Both the position numbers and the translations under genes were made by a program. 64,000 nucleotides of DNA from Glutamicibacter sp. B1. Lineage in GTDB: Bacteria; Actinomycetota; Actinomycetes; Actinomycetales; Micrococcaceae. Positions within the stretch are counted from its first letter, which is position 1; every line of letters begins with the position of its first letter. The stretch is taken from NCBI RefSeq assembly GCF_039602135.1, contig NZ_CP125942.1:868001-932000 (forward strand), given 5' to 3'. A model generated the notes under the pieces. That model was not told where the DNA came from and did no database searches. It saw only the letters and a list, made by a program, of their open reading frames with translations. Shown piece by piece: positions 29,459-38,485 of this stretch.

Positions 29459-30076
29459 ATGAGCAATCAAGAACACCTCTCCGCGCCAAAGCGTCCCAGC
29501 GGGCGCCGCGCGGGGGATAGTGGCACGCGTCAAGCAATCCTTGAATCAGCGCAACAGCTGTTCGCGCAGATGGGATATGAGGCGGCATCGATTCGCACCA
29601 TTGCCACGTCAGCAGGCGTTGACCCTGCACTGATACGTCATTTCTTTGGTGACAAAGCGACGCTCTTCGCGGCCACCGTGGCGGAACATAAGGTGATACC
29701 CGAACGACTGCAATCGGCCTTTGAAGGTGATCCTCAACACCTTGGATTTCGCGTCGTTGATGCGTATCTTCGGCTGTGGGAAGAGGAGGAGACTCGCAAC
29801 ATGATGATGGCGCTGGTCCGTTCCGCGGCAACCTCGGAAAAAGCCGCGGACATGCTCAAAACGGTGCTTGGGTCACGGATGCGTGGTGTGCCGCAGGTAC
29901 ACGATGGCGACTCAGATCAAAGCCAGAGAATTGTCTTGGCGGCCTCGCATATGTTGGGAATCGGGTTCACCCGATACATTCTCAAGTTGCCCGAGGTCTC
30001 GACCCGGACGCACGAAGAAATTGTGAGTGAAGTCGGGCCTGCCATTCAACGGTATTTGACCGGGACGCATCGCTAA
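29459..30076 (+). CDS. TetR-family transcriptional regulator
   Basis: A 205-residue repressor. The N-terminal helix-turn-helix is clear (TRQAILESAQQLFAQMGYEAASIRTIATSAGVDPALIRHFFGDKATLF, residues about 23-70), followed by an all-helical ligand domain of the TetR_C_17-like type (YLRLWEEEETRNMMMALVRSAATSEKAADML). The start codon appears leaderless and the operator-like palindrome lies immediately upstream, which points to autoregulation plus control of the divergent membrane protein. The inducer is unknown. It ends next to the convergent HutD gene with no gap. Confidence 0.9.
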   Translation: MSNQEHLSAPKRPSGRRAGDSGTRQAILESAQQLFAQMGYEAASIRTIATSAGVDPALIRHFFGDKATLFAATVAEHKVIPERLQSAFEGDPQHLGFRVVDAYLRLWEEEETRNMMMALVRSAATSEKAADMLKTVLGSRMRGVPQVHDGDSDQSQRIVLAASHMLGIGFTRYILKLPEVSTRTHEEIVSEVGPAIQRYLTGTHR

Positions 30077-30649
30077 CTAGAGCGCTGTGGATTGATGGTG
30101 TGTTTCACCCAGAGGTGTGAAGGTCAATAAGTGGAAGCTTCCACGGACATCCACGCGTGCATGGGACGGAATTAAATAGCTGTCCAACCGCGAAAGCTTT
30201 TCGTCGTCGGTGGTGCAATCCTCATCTAGCGCCACGAGGATATTTATCTCGCTGCCCGTAGAAATATGGGATGTTCCACTGAGCGCCTCCACATGAGCGT
30301 CCCATCGATCGCCGAGAAACATCAGATTCAGGGCTAGAAACCCAGGGCTACGCGGGATCACTGTTACTTCCTCGTCGCCGTCAAAAGCAACATGTTCCCC
30401 GGTGTGTAGGCGGCGCTGGTGGCCACTAATTGTCAGGTCGATTGCACCTGGGCCCAGAGCCACTTGGATCCTTCGAATTTCGGGGTATTGGCTGTAGGGC
30501 TGAGGCTGAGAAATCTCAGCCACGCTGACTTTCCAGGTCCAAGCACCCTGGGTATCCGAATCGCTGAAAAGCGTGCGCGAAACTCCCTTACCGTTTTTCC
30601 ATGGCTGAGCCGGAAGACTTGCATACCGAACTAGTGATGCGACAGACAT
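30077..30649 (-). CDS. hutD: HutD-family protein (copy 2)
   Basis: A 190-residue HutD/Ves-type cupin. It aligns with copy 1 at 22130-22675 over its length: RYASLPAQPWKNGKGVSRTLFSDSD, WTWKVSVAEISQPQPYSQYPEIRR and GDEEVTVIPRSPGFLALNLM mirror the first copy, but it is clearly diverged rather than a recent duplicate. The precise role is unknown. It is divergent from the phosphotransferase gene and abuts the TetR stop codon. Confidence 0.85.
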   Translation of the reverse strand: MSVASLVRYASLPAQPWKNGKGVSRTLFSDSDTQGAWTWKVSVAEISQPQPYSQYPEIRRIQVALGPGAIDLTISGHQRRLHTGEHVAFDGDEEVTVIPRSPGFLALNLMFLGDRWDAHVEALSGTSHISTGSEINILVALDEDCTTDDEKLSRLDSYLIPSHARVDVRGSFHLLTFTPLGETHHQSTAL

Positions 30650-30785
30650 GGGCTATTTCATCCTCAACATTCGTTCGGCTTTGAAAACATCTTTCCATCT
30701 GCCGGGTTCACTCATTGAATTGATGACAGCTGTTTTCCTTCGTGGCGTGGGCATTGTCGAGGATGTAGCCAACTACTATGGAGCG

Positions 30786-31697
30786 ATGAGCCTGTCACCA
30801 GCTAATAAGCCCGCCATGCCCGAGGCTGAAGTGATTATTGATCTGGAAATGGTTCGCAGATTGGTTGCCACACAAGCTGAGCAGTGGGCCGATGAGGACC
30901 TGCGATACCTAGCAACTGGCTGGGACAATGAAATCTATCGTCTCGGGGAGTCTTTGATTGTTCGTCTGCCTAGAAGGCAACTGGGCGAGGATATCGGAGT
31001 CAAGGAGCGGCGCTGGCTTCCGCATCTGGTGGAAGCTACCGGGGTGGATGTTGGCTCCGTCATTTTTGAAGGGCATCCAACGACGGACTATCCCTTTACC
31101 TTTTCAATATGTCGCTACGTTTCTGGAAACAGTGCTGCCCAGCTGGCACGCCAAGAACGTGACAGGTACGTCGCCGAGTTTTCCAGTCTCCTGCGAGCCC
31201 TGCACCAGCCTTCGAACTCAACCGAGCCGAAAAGTGACTTTCGCGGGTGTCCGCTGAGCGCGGTTGACCAACGTACTCGCGAACAGATTGCAGTTTTGGA
31301 TCCCTCACTCCAAGCACGAGCGTTAGAGGTTTGGCAAGAAGCGGTAGACGCGAAGCCTTTTGGCGGGCATCCGGTGTGGCTCCATGGTGATCCTCATCCG
31401 CATAACACCATCGTTGACAGCCAACAGGCGCACAGCTCTGTCTCCCTGATTGATTTTGGGGACCTGTGTGTTGGGGATCCGGCCTCGGACCTTGGCATGA
31501 TCTGGATGCATTTCAGTGCTGAAGGTATCGATCAAGCTTTTGAGAATTACGGCATCAAATCTGGCAGTTCAACATGGCTTCGGGCCCGCGGCTGGGGACT
31601 GCGTTTTGCCATGCTCATGGCAAAACTTGATGACGACGACCTACTGGGTGTCGTCGGACGGGAAACGCTGCAGCTACTGCTTGAGGAATCCAGCTGA
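30786..31697 (+). CDS. aminoglycoside phosphotransferase-family kinase
   Basis: A 303-residue APH/choline-kinase-fold enzyme. ATP-site residues appear in GWDNEIYRLGESLIVRLPRR, the Brenner catalytic loop is WLHGDPHPHNTIVD (Asp and Asn), and the metal-binding LIDFGDLCVGDPASDLG follows. It phosphorylates a small hydroxyl compound; an antibiotic target is only one possibility. The start is uncertain: ATG 30786 begins just before the conserved region, while the frame is open from 30648. The tail ends 3 bp before the convergent HAD gene. Confidence 0.82.
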   Translation: MSLSPANKPAMPEAEVIIDLEMVRRLVATQAEQWADEDLRYLATGWDNEIYRLGESLIVRLPRRQLGEDIGVKERRWLPHLVEATGVDVGSVIFEGHPTTDYPFTFSICRYVSGNSAAQLARQERDRYVAEFSSLLRALHQPSNSTEPKSDFRGCPLSAVDQRTREQIAVLDPSLQARALEVWQEAVDAKPFGGHPVWLHGDPHPHNTIVDSQQAHSSVSLIDFGDLCVGDPASDLGMIWMHFSAEGIDQAFENYGIKSGSSTWLRARGWGLRFAMLMAKLDDDDLLGVVGRETLQLLLEESS

Positions 31698-31699
31698 GA

Positions 31700-32374
31700 T
31701 CATTGCGAGAGCAGCCCCGGCAACTGGGTCATATTCGTGAAGATTTCTGTAGCGCCGGCAGCCAAGAGTTTCTCAGGAGTGCTGCTAATAGGTCCGCCTG
31801 GGCAGTAACCGAAGACCGTGGCCCCGGCGGCAACCCCAGCACTCACGCCCGTGACGGTGTCCTCAACCACCGCAGCTTGAACTGGATCAATTCCTAGTCC
31901 GGAAGCCGCTGCTAGATAGACATCCGGAGCAGGTTTGCTCTTCGCATACTCCATGCCGCTGTAGACCTGGTTGCCGAAGAATGGTGCCAATTGAGTAATC
32001 TCAAGCTGCATTTCGACCTTGCCACGATCGGCCCCGGTGGCACAGGCGATCTTTCCGTCATACACGGCAGAAATCTGCGTTACCGCATCCACAGCTCCCG
32101 GTATCGCCTGCAAATTTTCGCGTAAAGCCACATCGCGACGCCCTCTGAAGCTGGCAATCCACTGCTCATCAATCCGAACTCCGGTGTGTGCGAGGATAGG
32201 TTCCCACTGATCTTTCAGTGCCTTGCCGATAAAGATGCGGATGCACTCTTCAGGGCTAATATTCCATCCCAATTCAACGAGCATTCCGCGCAATACCGCG
32301 TTAGTAATGGACTCTGAATCGACCAGTACGCCATCACAGTCAAAGAGTACGGCGGAGAATTTTGGACGCGACAA
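31700..32374 (-). CDS. HAD-superfamily hydrolase (beta-phosphoglucomutase/phosphatase-like)
   Basis: A 224-residue HAD enzyme. Motif I is FDCDGVLVDSES (nucleophile Asp and acid/base Asp), motif II is around CATGADR, motif III is KSKPAPDVYLAAA, and motif IV is VEDTVTGVSAGVAAG. The cap type fits sugar phosphatases and beta-phosphoglucomutases. The start is read as TTG 32374 because GGAAGG lies 7 nt upstream; the longer ATG frame lacks a ribosome site. It lies 31 bp downstream of the MarR gene and is probably cotranscribed. Confidence 0.85.
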   Translation of the reverse strand: MSRPKFSAVLFDCDGVLVDSESITNAVLRGMLVELGWNISPEECIRIFIGKALKDQWEPILAHTGVRIDEQWIASFRGRRDVALRENLQAIPGAVDAVTQISAVYDGKIACATGADRGKVEMQLEITQLAPFFGNQVYSGMEYAKSKPAPDVYLAAASGLGIDPVQAAVVEDTVTGVSAGVAAGATVFGYCPGGPISSTPEKLLAAGATEIFTNMTQLPGLLSQ

Positions 32375-32405
32375 GATGGACCCTTCCTGCAGAACTGCAG
32401 ATCTA

Positions 32406-32852
32406 TTAGGCGGCAGAGAACTCGTGAAGAATGCGGGCCAGAGGGGCAAGCTCTGGTTGCTCTTCGGCTTGCTTCAGCACGCGCTCTAAGGTGGCGTCGT
32501 GAATGGGCTTCGCCTTTTGATAGAGCTCGTGGCCAACCGGGGTCAGCTCCGTATAAATTCCACGACGATCATCGGCACACAACACGCGGGAAAGCAGGTT
32601 GCGGTCTTCTAATCGGGTGACCAAACGCGTCGTCGCGCTGGGGCTCAAAGCGGTAGCACGGGCTAGCTGCGCCATGCGCATATGCCAACCGTCCTGTCGG
32701 TTCAGGGCATCCAAAAGTGTGTACTCGACCACAGAAAGACCGACCTGAGCGGTCAGGTCTTTTTCTAGTGCAGCATCGATTAATCCGTGTAATGACGCCA
32801 AAGTACGCCATCCGCGGGCCCGGATTTCAACAGCGTCATCTGCGATTCCCAT
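32406..32852 (-). CDS. MarR-family transcriptional regulator
   Basis: A 148-residue winged-helix regulator. The HTH region is RMAQLARATALSPSATTRLVTRLEDRNLLSR and the wing is CADDRRGIYTELTPVGHELYQKA. ATG 32852 has GGAGGA at 6 nt. It is divergent from an MFS exporter and aldo-keto reductase operon; the 114-bp gap carries nested palindromes, so it probably represses both directions and responds to a compound the exporter removes. Confidence 0.92.
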   Translation of the reverse strand: MGIADDAVEIRARGWRTLASLHGLIDAALEKDLTAQVGLSVVEYTLLDALNRQDGWHMRMAQLARATALSPSATTRLVTRLEDRNLLSRVLCADDRRGIYTELTPVGHELYQKAKPIHDATLERVLKQAEEQPELAPLARILHEFSAA

Positions 32853-32886
32853 GGGTTCCTCCAAAAATACTTGCTTGCGCTGGTTA

Positions 32887-32936
32887 GTTGCGTGTGCAAC
32901 GATAGTATCTATCACGCAATAACAAGCGTGTGCAAC
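32887..32936. promoter_or_regulatory. nested operator sites for the MarR regulator
   Basis: GTTGC-gtgt-GCAAC (32887-32900) and the perfect palindrome GATAG-tat-CTATC (32901-32913) sit inside a larger inverted pair TTGCGTG/CACGCAA (32888-32919). GCGTGTGCAAC recurs at 32926-32936. All lie between the divergent MarR and MFS genes. Confidence 0.6.
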
Positions 32937-32966
32937 TAATTTATCTAGTCTATCAGGAGTAACGCT

Positions 32967-34145
32967 ATGCCGCTCGGCCTTATTGCGTTGGCTATCGGTG
33001 CCTTTGGTATCGGGCTTACTGAATTTGTCATCATGGGCCTGTTGCCAGACGTGGCCAACGACTTCGCTGTCAGCGAGGCTGCTGCTGGCTGGCTCATTTC
33101 CGGATATGCACTGAGCGTAGTGGTTGGAGCGTTGGGTCTCACCGCAGCCACCGTCCGACTGCCACGCAAACCAGTGCTCGTTGGTTTGCTGGTCCTATTC
33201 GTCGTTGGCAACTCGCTCACCGCCCTTGCCTCAACCTACGAAGTGGCCATGATTGGCCGCGTCATCGCCGCCCTGTGTCACGGTGCATTCTTTGGCATCG
33301 GCTCGGTGGTCGCATCCGATATGGTTCCGGCCAACAAGAAGGCTGGCGCTATTGCCATCATGTTTACCGGCTTGACGGCCGCTAATGTTCTGGGTGTGCC
33401 ATTCGGTACCCTTCTTGGCCAGTACTCGGGCTGGCGCTCTACATTCTGGGCAATCTCCGGTATTGGTGTCCTCGCATTGATTGGCATTCTCGTGCTGGTT
33501 CCAGCTATCAAGCACGTTGCCGAAGGAATTTCTCTGCGTGAAGAGCTTGGTGCCTTCAAGTCCCTTCAGGTTTGGCTGTCACTGGGTCTGACCATCCTGG
33601 GATACGGTGGCATGTTCGGTGCCTTCACCTACATTGCCTACACCTTGACCGAAATCACCGGCTTCAACGCAACCACCGTGCCATGGCTACTGATGCTCTT
33701 CGGCGTCGGCCTCTTCGTGGGTAACTGGATCGGTGGTCGTATGGCCGACAAGAGCATTGACCGCACCCTGCTCTTCTTCATCGCAGCGCTACTAGTAGTG
33801 CTTGTAGTCTTCGGTTTCGTGGCGAACAATCAGATCGCAACCATCGTTGCTCTGCTGCTCATGGGCGGCTTTGGCTTCGGTACTGTTCCCGGTTTGCAAA
33901 GCCGCATCATGCAGTACGCAGGCAATGCGCCAACCTTGGCATCAGGGGCAAACATCGGTGCCTTCAACGCAGGTAACGCACTGGGTGCTTGGGCCGGAGG
34001 CCTGGGCATCGCTGCAGGACTGGGTTACACCTCGCCAATCTGGATCGGCGCCGTTATTACCTTCGCTGCCTTGATCCTCGTGCTCGTAGCCATGGGCTTG
34101 GCTAAGAAGGCAGTGACCGCACCCGAGCTAGTCACAGCTAGCTAA
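32967..34145 (+). CDS. MFS transporter (AraJ/PbuE-like DHA1 exporter)
   Basis: A 392-residue twelve-span major-facilitator protein. The N-terminus LALAIGAFGIGLTEFVIMGLLPDVANDF and the motif ISGYALSVVVGALGLTAATVRLPRK are typical of the AraJ/YdhP group that exports drugs, sugars or purines. Start ATG 32967 has AGGAG upstream. It is followed 46 bp downstream by an aldo-keto reductase and is divergent from the MarR gene, so the set is probably an inducible detoxification unit. Confidence 0.9.
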   Translation: MPLGLIALAIGAFGIGLTEFVIMGLLPDVANDFAVSEAAAGWLISGYALSVVVGALGLTAATVRLPRKPVLVGLLVLFVVGNSLTALASTYEVAMIGRVIAALCHGAFFGIGSVVASDMVPANKKAGAIAIMFTGLTAANVLGVPFGTLLGQYSGWRSTFWAISGIGVLALIGILVLVPAIKHVAEGISLREELGAFKSLQVWLSLGLTILGYGGMFGAFTYIAYTLTEITGFNATTVPWLLMLFGVGLFVGNWIGGRMADKSIDRTLLFFIAALLVVLVVFGFVANNQIATIVALLLMGGFGFGTVPGLQSRIMQYAGNAPTLASGANIGAFNAGNALGAWAGGLGIAAGLGYTSPIWIGAVITFAALILVLVAMGLAKKAVTAPELVTAS

Positions 34146-34191
34146 TTCACAAGTTTTCAGCAATCCATCTCAACCAATCAAGGAGTTAGAT

Positions 34192-35022
34192 ATGACTACC
34201 ACAATCCCGACGATCACCCTGAACAATGGCGTTGAAATGCCTCAGGTTGGTTTTGGTGTCTTTCAGGTTCCCAACGAGGAAACTACTGCAGCCGTGTCAT
34301 CTGCACTGAAGGCAGGTTACCGCAGCATCGATACCGCCGCGATCTACGGTAATGAAGAGGGTGTTGGCAAGGCCTTGGCTCAGTCCGGCATTGCTCGCGA
34401 GGAACTGTTCATCACCTCCAAGATCTGGATCGCAGACATGGGCTACGAGGCAACCCTTGAGGCTTTTGACGCAAGTCTTCAGCGCCTAGGCCTGGATTAC
34501 TTGGACCTGTTCCTCATTCACTGGCCAGCTCCTGAAAAGGATCTCTATGTTGAAACGTGGAAGGCTCTGGAGAAACTGTATTCAGAGAAGAAGATCCGCG
34601 CCATTGGCGTGTCGAACTTCCAGCCAGAGCACCTGAACAAGCTGATTGCTGAGGGAACCGTGGTTCCGGCTGTGAATCAGGTTGAGCTTCACCCAGCACT
34701 GCAGAACCGTGAAGTCATTGCCGTCAATGCCAAGCATGGCGTTGTCACCGAAGCATGGAGCCCATTGGCTCAGGGCGCGATGCTCACCGACGAAACGATT
34801 CTCGCGATTGCCGAGGCCCACAAGGTGAGCGCAGCTCAGGTAATCCTGCGCTGGCACCTGCAGCAGGGACGAGTGATCATCCCTAAGTCGGTCACCGAAT
34901 CGCGCATCATTGCCAACCTTGACCTGTTCGGTTTTGAACTGAGCGGCGACGAGCTGGCCAGCATTGACGCTCTTGACCGTGATGGTCGTACCGGTCCAAA
35001 CCCGGACACCTTCAATGGCTAA
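34192..35022 (+). CDS. aldo/keto reductase (2,5-didehydrogluconate reductase-like)
   Basis: A 276-residue NADPH-dependent reductase of the AKR5 type. Catalytic residues are Asp in YRSIDTAAIYGNE, the Tyr of that motif, Lys in ITSKIWI and His in LFLIHWPAP. The cofactor-binding motif IPKSVTESRIIANLDLFGFEL is near the C-terminus. It likely reduces reactive aldehydes or sugar ketones. It is cotranscribed with the MFS gene and followed by a strong terminator. Confidence 0.92.
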   Translation: MTTTIPTITLNNGVEMPQVGFGVFQVPNEETTAAVSSALKAGYRSIDTAAIYGNEEGVGKALAQSGIAREELFITSKIWIADMGYEATLEAFDASLQRLGLDYLDLFLIHWPAPEKDLYVETWKALEKLYSEKKIRAIGVSNFQPEHLNKLIAEGTVVPAVNQVELHPALQNREVIAVNAKHGVVTEAWSPLAQGAMLTDETILAIAEAHKVSAAQVILRWHLQQGRVIIPKSVTESRIIANLDLFGFELSGDELASIDALDRDGRTGPNPDTFNG

Positions 35023-35030
35023 TTGCTTCT

Positions 35031-35078
35031 AAACGCCTGCGGTCCACCCTCAGTGAGGGTGGACCGCAGGCGTTTATT
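35031..35078. terminator. shared bidirectional terminator
   Basis: A 22-bp perfect inverted repeat (35031-35052 with 35054-35075, arm AAACGCCTGCGGTCC...) lies between the convergent aldo-keto reductase and LysR genes. The stem ends with TTT then ATT. Confidence 0.85.
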
Positions 35079-35081
35079 AGG

Positions 35082-35987
35082 TTAAACGGTGATGAGCCGT
35101 TGAACCTGCGTCCGGATTGCCTCAATGACATCGTTTATCGCACTTCTGTGCAGGTGTTCTGCCCTGAGTAAGAGGTCGATTTGTCGACCGGAGTTTAACC
35201 CCTTAATTGGTCGTAAAGTCACCGAGTCGTCCAGGGTGTTTCGTGCCGTATATCGAGGCAAAATACCAAGGCAGTTACTGGCTGCCACGAGAGCGCCGGC
35301 GGTGGCGTAGTCGTTGACCCGATGCTCAATTGTTGGTGCCTTACCTGCCAAAGCGGCAATGGTTTCCAGAACATCGGCGGGGGAGTACCCCGAACGAGAC
35401 ACCACCCAACGTTCATCGATGACCTGTTCGGGAGTGAGCTGTTCAAACTCGGCCAACGGATTCTCCTTGTGGATGGCGATGTCCAAAGGTTCGAAGGCTA
35501 GTGGAATGACGGTGATGCGGTCTTTGGGCCAGGGCGCCGTGTGTGGCATGCGGTGTGCGAGAACAAGATCATAGGAAGAAGTTAGCGCTGGAAAATCTTG
35601 CTGGGAAACATCCTCATCGGAAAAACGCAGCGGCGGTAGGGAGCCGGTAGGCAGGGCCAGCAGCTGCGCGAACACGGTTTGCCCAATGGAATGGAAACCT
35701 GCGATATGAATGGGCACGTCACGATCTTGCTCGGCTGTGCGAATTTGCGCCGACGCCTCAGCAAGGGTGGAGGCCACGGATGCTGCCGCGGAGGCCAGCA
35801 ACTTCCCCTCGGACGTGAGGACTAGGCGCCGACCGTCCTTCTGGGTCAATGGAACGGAGAATCCGCGTTGGAGCTGGGTCAGGTGTTGGGAAACAGCCGA
35901 GGGTGAGACGAAAAGTGCTTTGGCTACCGCGTTGACGCTACCAAGATCCGCCAGTTCACGCAGGATCCTCAGCTGATGTAATTCCAT
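35082..35987 (-). CDS. LysR-family transcriptional regulator
   Basis: A 301-residue LysR protein. The winged helix is MELHQLRILRELADLGSVNAVAKALFVSPSAVSQHLTQLQ in outline, followed by a two-lobed periplasmic-binding-protein-like effector domain (IHIAGFHSIGQTVF, LVLAHRMPH). It is divergent from the tdh-kbl threonine degradation operon, so control of that operon, perhaps by threonine or glycine, is likely but inferred from position. Confidence 0.9.
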   Translation of the reverse strand: MELHQLRILRELADLGSVNAVAKALFVSPSAVSQHLTQLQRGFSVPLTQKDGRRLVLTSEGKLLASAAASVASTLAEASAQIRTAEQDRDVPIHIAGFHSIGQTVFAQLLALPTGSLPPLRFSDEDVSQQDFPALTSSYDLVLAHRMPHTAPWPKDRITVIPLAFEPLDIAIHKENPLAEFEQLTPEQVIDERWVVSRSGYSPADVLETIAALAGKAPTIEHRVNDYATAGALVAASNCLGILPRYTARNTLDDSVTLRPIKGLNSGRQIDLLLRAEHLHRSAINDVIEAIRTQVQRLITV

Positions 35988-35999
35988 GAAGTAAATGCT

Positions 36000-36021
36000 A
36001 AATCAACAAATCAGTAAATCA
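36000..36021. promoter_or_regulatory. AAATCA triple repeat between LysR and tdh genes
   Basis: Three AAATCA copies start at 36000, 36008 and 36016, an 8-bp period, 12 bp upstream of the LysR start. They may be a regulator-binding array. Confidence 0.4.
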
Positions 36022-36120
36022 TGGATCTTCTAATATGTTTTCCTGCTCTGTGGGGTGCGACACTGGAAGCAACACAGTCCGTCGTGTGGGTACTCGGCGG
36101 CCCTCTGAAAAGGAACACGT

Positions 36121-37173
36121 ATGAAAGCACTGTACAAATCTGGACCGCATGCAGGACTGGAACTCGTGGACCGACCAGAACCAGAAGTCGGTGTGCACGA
36201 CGTCAAAATTCGCGTCATGACCACCGGTATTTGCGGGACTGATCTACATATCGAAGCCTATGATGATGCCGCCAAAGCCATGATTAACACGCCACTGGTT
36301 CCCGGGCACGAGTTCTACGGTGAAGTGGTGGAGACTGGTTCTTTTGTTCACGGCGTTAAGGTTGGCGATCGTGTTTCCGGTGAAGGCCACGTGGTGTGCG
36401 GTATGTGCCGCAACTGCCGCGCCGGACGCAAACAAATGTGCATCAACGTTGATTCTGTCGGCGTGCAACGCGATGGCGCTTTCGCGGAATACGTGGTGAT
36501 CCCGGAAAGTAACGTGTACATCCACCGCGATGAACGCATCACCCCACTGCTCGGAGCCATTTTTGATCCCTTCGGCAACGCGGTACACACCGCATTACAG
36601 TTCCCGATGATCGGTGAAGATGTCCTGATCACCGGTGCTGGACCCATCGGTTTGATGGCCGCTGCGGTGGCCCGCCACATCGGGGCCCGCAAGATTGCTA
36701 TCACCGATATTTCAGATCAACGACTCGAACTAGCACAATCCATGGGTGTGGACCTGACGGTGAACGTCGGCGCCACACGAATCAATCAGGCACAGCGTGA
36801 TCTGGGAATGGTTGAAGGCTTTGACTACGGCATGGAAATGTCCGGACACTCCAGCGCATTGCCCGAAATGATTGAAAACATGAATCATGGCGGCAAGATC
36901 TGCATGCTCGGCCTGCCAAACTCCTCCATCGATATCAACTGGGGCAAAGTTGTCACCCACATGCTCACCCTCAAGGGCATCTACGGCCGCGAAATGTTTG
37001 AAACTTGGTACGCCATGAGCGCCATGCTCACCAGCTCAGATGTGATGCGTGAACGGATCTCTTCGGTCGTCACCGACTTTGTCCCAGCCACCGAATGGAA
37101 GCAGGGCTTTGAGGCTGCCCGCGGCGGTCACGGCGGCAAGGTCGTGCTCGACTGGAGCGTTTTCGCAAGCTAA
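36121..37173 (+). CDS. tdh: L-threonine 3-dehydrogenase
   Basis: A 350-residue zinc-dependent medium-chain dehydrogenase oxidising L-threonine to 2-amino-3-ketobutyrate with NAD+. The catalytic zinc site is Cys38 in [10 protein letters not shown] with [10 protein letters not shown]; the structural zinc site is the four-cysteine run [15 protein letters not shown]; the nucleotide site is [26 protein letters not shown] is a Tdh hallmark. AAAGGA precedes ATG. kbl follows 44 bp downstream. Confidence 0.96.
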   Translation: MKALYKSGPHAGLELVDRPEPEVGVHDVKIRVMTTGICGTDLHIEAYDDAAKAMINTPLVPGHEFYGEVVETGSFVHGVKVGDRVSGEGHVVCGMCRNCRAGRKQMCINVDSVGVQRDGAFAEYVVIPESNVYIHRDERITPLLGAIFDPFGNAVHTALQFPMIGEDVLITGAGPIGLMAAAVARHIGARKIAITDISDQRLELAQSMGVDLTVNVGATRINQAQRDLGMVEGFDYGMEMSGHSSALPEMIENMNHGGKICMLGLPNSSIDINWGKVVTHMLTLKGIYGREMFETWYAMSAMLTSSDVMRERISSVVTDFVPATEWKQGFEAARGGHGGKVVLDWSVFAS

Positions 37174-37217
37174 GAATTTCTCGCCTTCACTTCTCGCACC
37201 CACAAGGAGTAGCCCTC

Positions 37218-38417
37218 ATGTACACCGATCTTAAAGACCAACTGGCCGTCGAACTCGATCAGCTGAAGACCTCCGGCCTATTCAAAGCCGAACGCCATAT
37301 TGACTCAGCACAATCCGCCTCCATCATGGCCGGTTCACTAGGCACCGAAGCCCGCCCGGTACTGAACTTCTGCGCGAACAACTACCTGGGTCTAGCCGAT
37401 AACGAGCAGATCATCGACGCTGCCAAAGCTGCGATGGATGAGCGTGGCTTTGGTATGGCTTCGGTGCGTTTCATCTGCGGAACCCAGGACCTGCACCTTG
37501 AGCTCGAATCCAAGCTTTCCAAGTTCCTTGGCACCGAAGATACCATCCTGTTCTCCAGCTGTTTTGACGCCAACGGTGGCGTTTTCGAATCCCTTTTTGG
37601 CAAGGAAGACGCCATCATTTCTGATGCGCTGAACCACGCCTCAATCATCGATGGCATCCGTCTGTCCAAGGCAGCGCGCTTCCGCTACGCCAACCAGGAT
37701 ATGGATGACTTGGAGACTCAGCTGCAGGCTGCCGCGCAGCTTAATGATGGGGCGGGCGCTCGCCGAACCATCATCGTCACCGACGGTGTCTTCTCCATGG
37801 ACGGCTACCTTGCACCATTGGAAGCCATCTGCGATCTGGCGGACAAATACAAAGCGCTGGTCATGGTTGATGACTCTCACGCCGTGGGCTTCATGGGGGC
37901 GACCGGCGCAGGCACCCCGGAACACGCAGGCGTCTCGGACCGTGTAGATATCTACACCGGAACCTTCGGCAAGGCCTTGGGCGGAGCCTCCGGTGGTTAT
38001 GTTTCAGGTCGCGGCGAGATTGTGGCGATGCTACGCCAGAAGGCACGTCCCTACCTGTTCTCTAACTCCTTGGCTCCATCAATCGTCGCGGCCACGCTCA
38101 AGGCCCTTGATCTTGTGGTGGACTCCAATGACCTGCGCGAAAAGCTCTTCGAAAACGCTGCTCATTTCCGTCGCCGGATGAGCGAAGAAGGTTTTGAACT
38201 GCTTGACGGTGAACACGCCATCATTCCGGTCATGTTCGCCGATGCCATCAAGGCCGCGGAAGTTGCTGCAAAAATGCTTGATCGTGGAGTTTTTGTCACC
38301 GCCTTCAGCTACCCCGTGGTGCCCCAGGGAGCTGCCCGTATCCGCGTGCAGCTATCCGCGGCGCATTCGGCTGAAGATATCGAGGCCTGCGTCCAGGCAT
38401 TCGTCGCTAGTCGCTGA
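37218..38417 (+). CDS. kbl: glycine C-acetyltransferase (2-amino-3-ketobutyrate CoA ligase)
   Basis: A 399-residue PLP-dependent alpha-oxoamine synthase that cleaves 2-amino-3-ketobutyrate with CoA to glycine and acetyl-CoA, completing threonine breakdown started by Tdh. The PLP lysine is Lys252 in [26 protein letters not shown] holds the PLP-ring Asp and His; [11 protein letters not shown] is the family N-terminal motif. AAGGAG lies 8 nt before ATG. Confidence 0.97.
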   Translation: MYTDLKDQLAVELDQLKTSGLFKAERHIDSAQSASIMAGSLGTEARPVLNFCANNYLGLADNEQIIDAAKAAMDERGFGMASVRFICGTQDLHLELESKLSKFLGTEDTILFSSCFDANGGVFESLFGKEDAIISDALNHASIIDGIRLSKAARFRYANQDMDDLETQLQAAAQLNDGAGARRTIIVTDGVFSMDGYLAPLEAICDLADKYKALVMVDDSHAVGFMGATGAGTPEHAGVSDRVDIYTGTFGKALGGASGGYVSGRGEIVAMLRQKARPYLFSNSLAPSIVAATLKALDLVVDSNDLREKLFENAAHFRRRMSEEGFELLDGEHAIIPVMFADAIKAAEVAAKMLDRGVFVTAFSYPVVPQGAARIRVQLSAAHSAEDIEACVQAFVASR

Positions 38418-38485
38418 GCGAAGGCGAAGTCAGGACCCGTGTTTCAATAGGAACTACGAGTTGGCGAACCAAAGGCGGGGGACTC

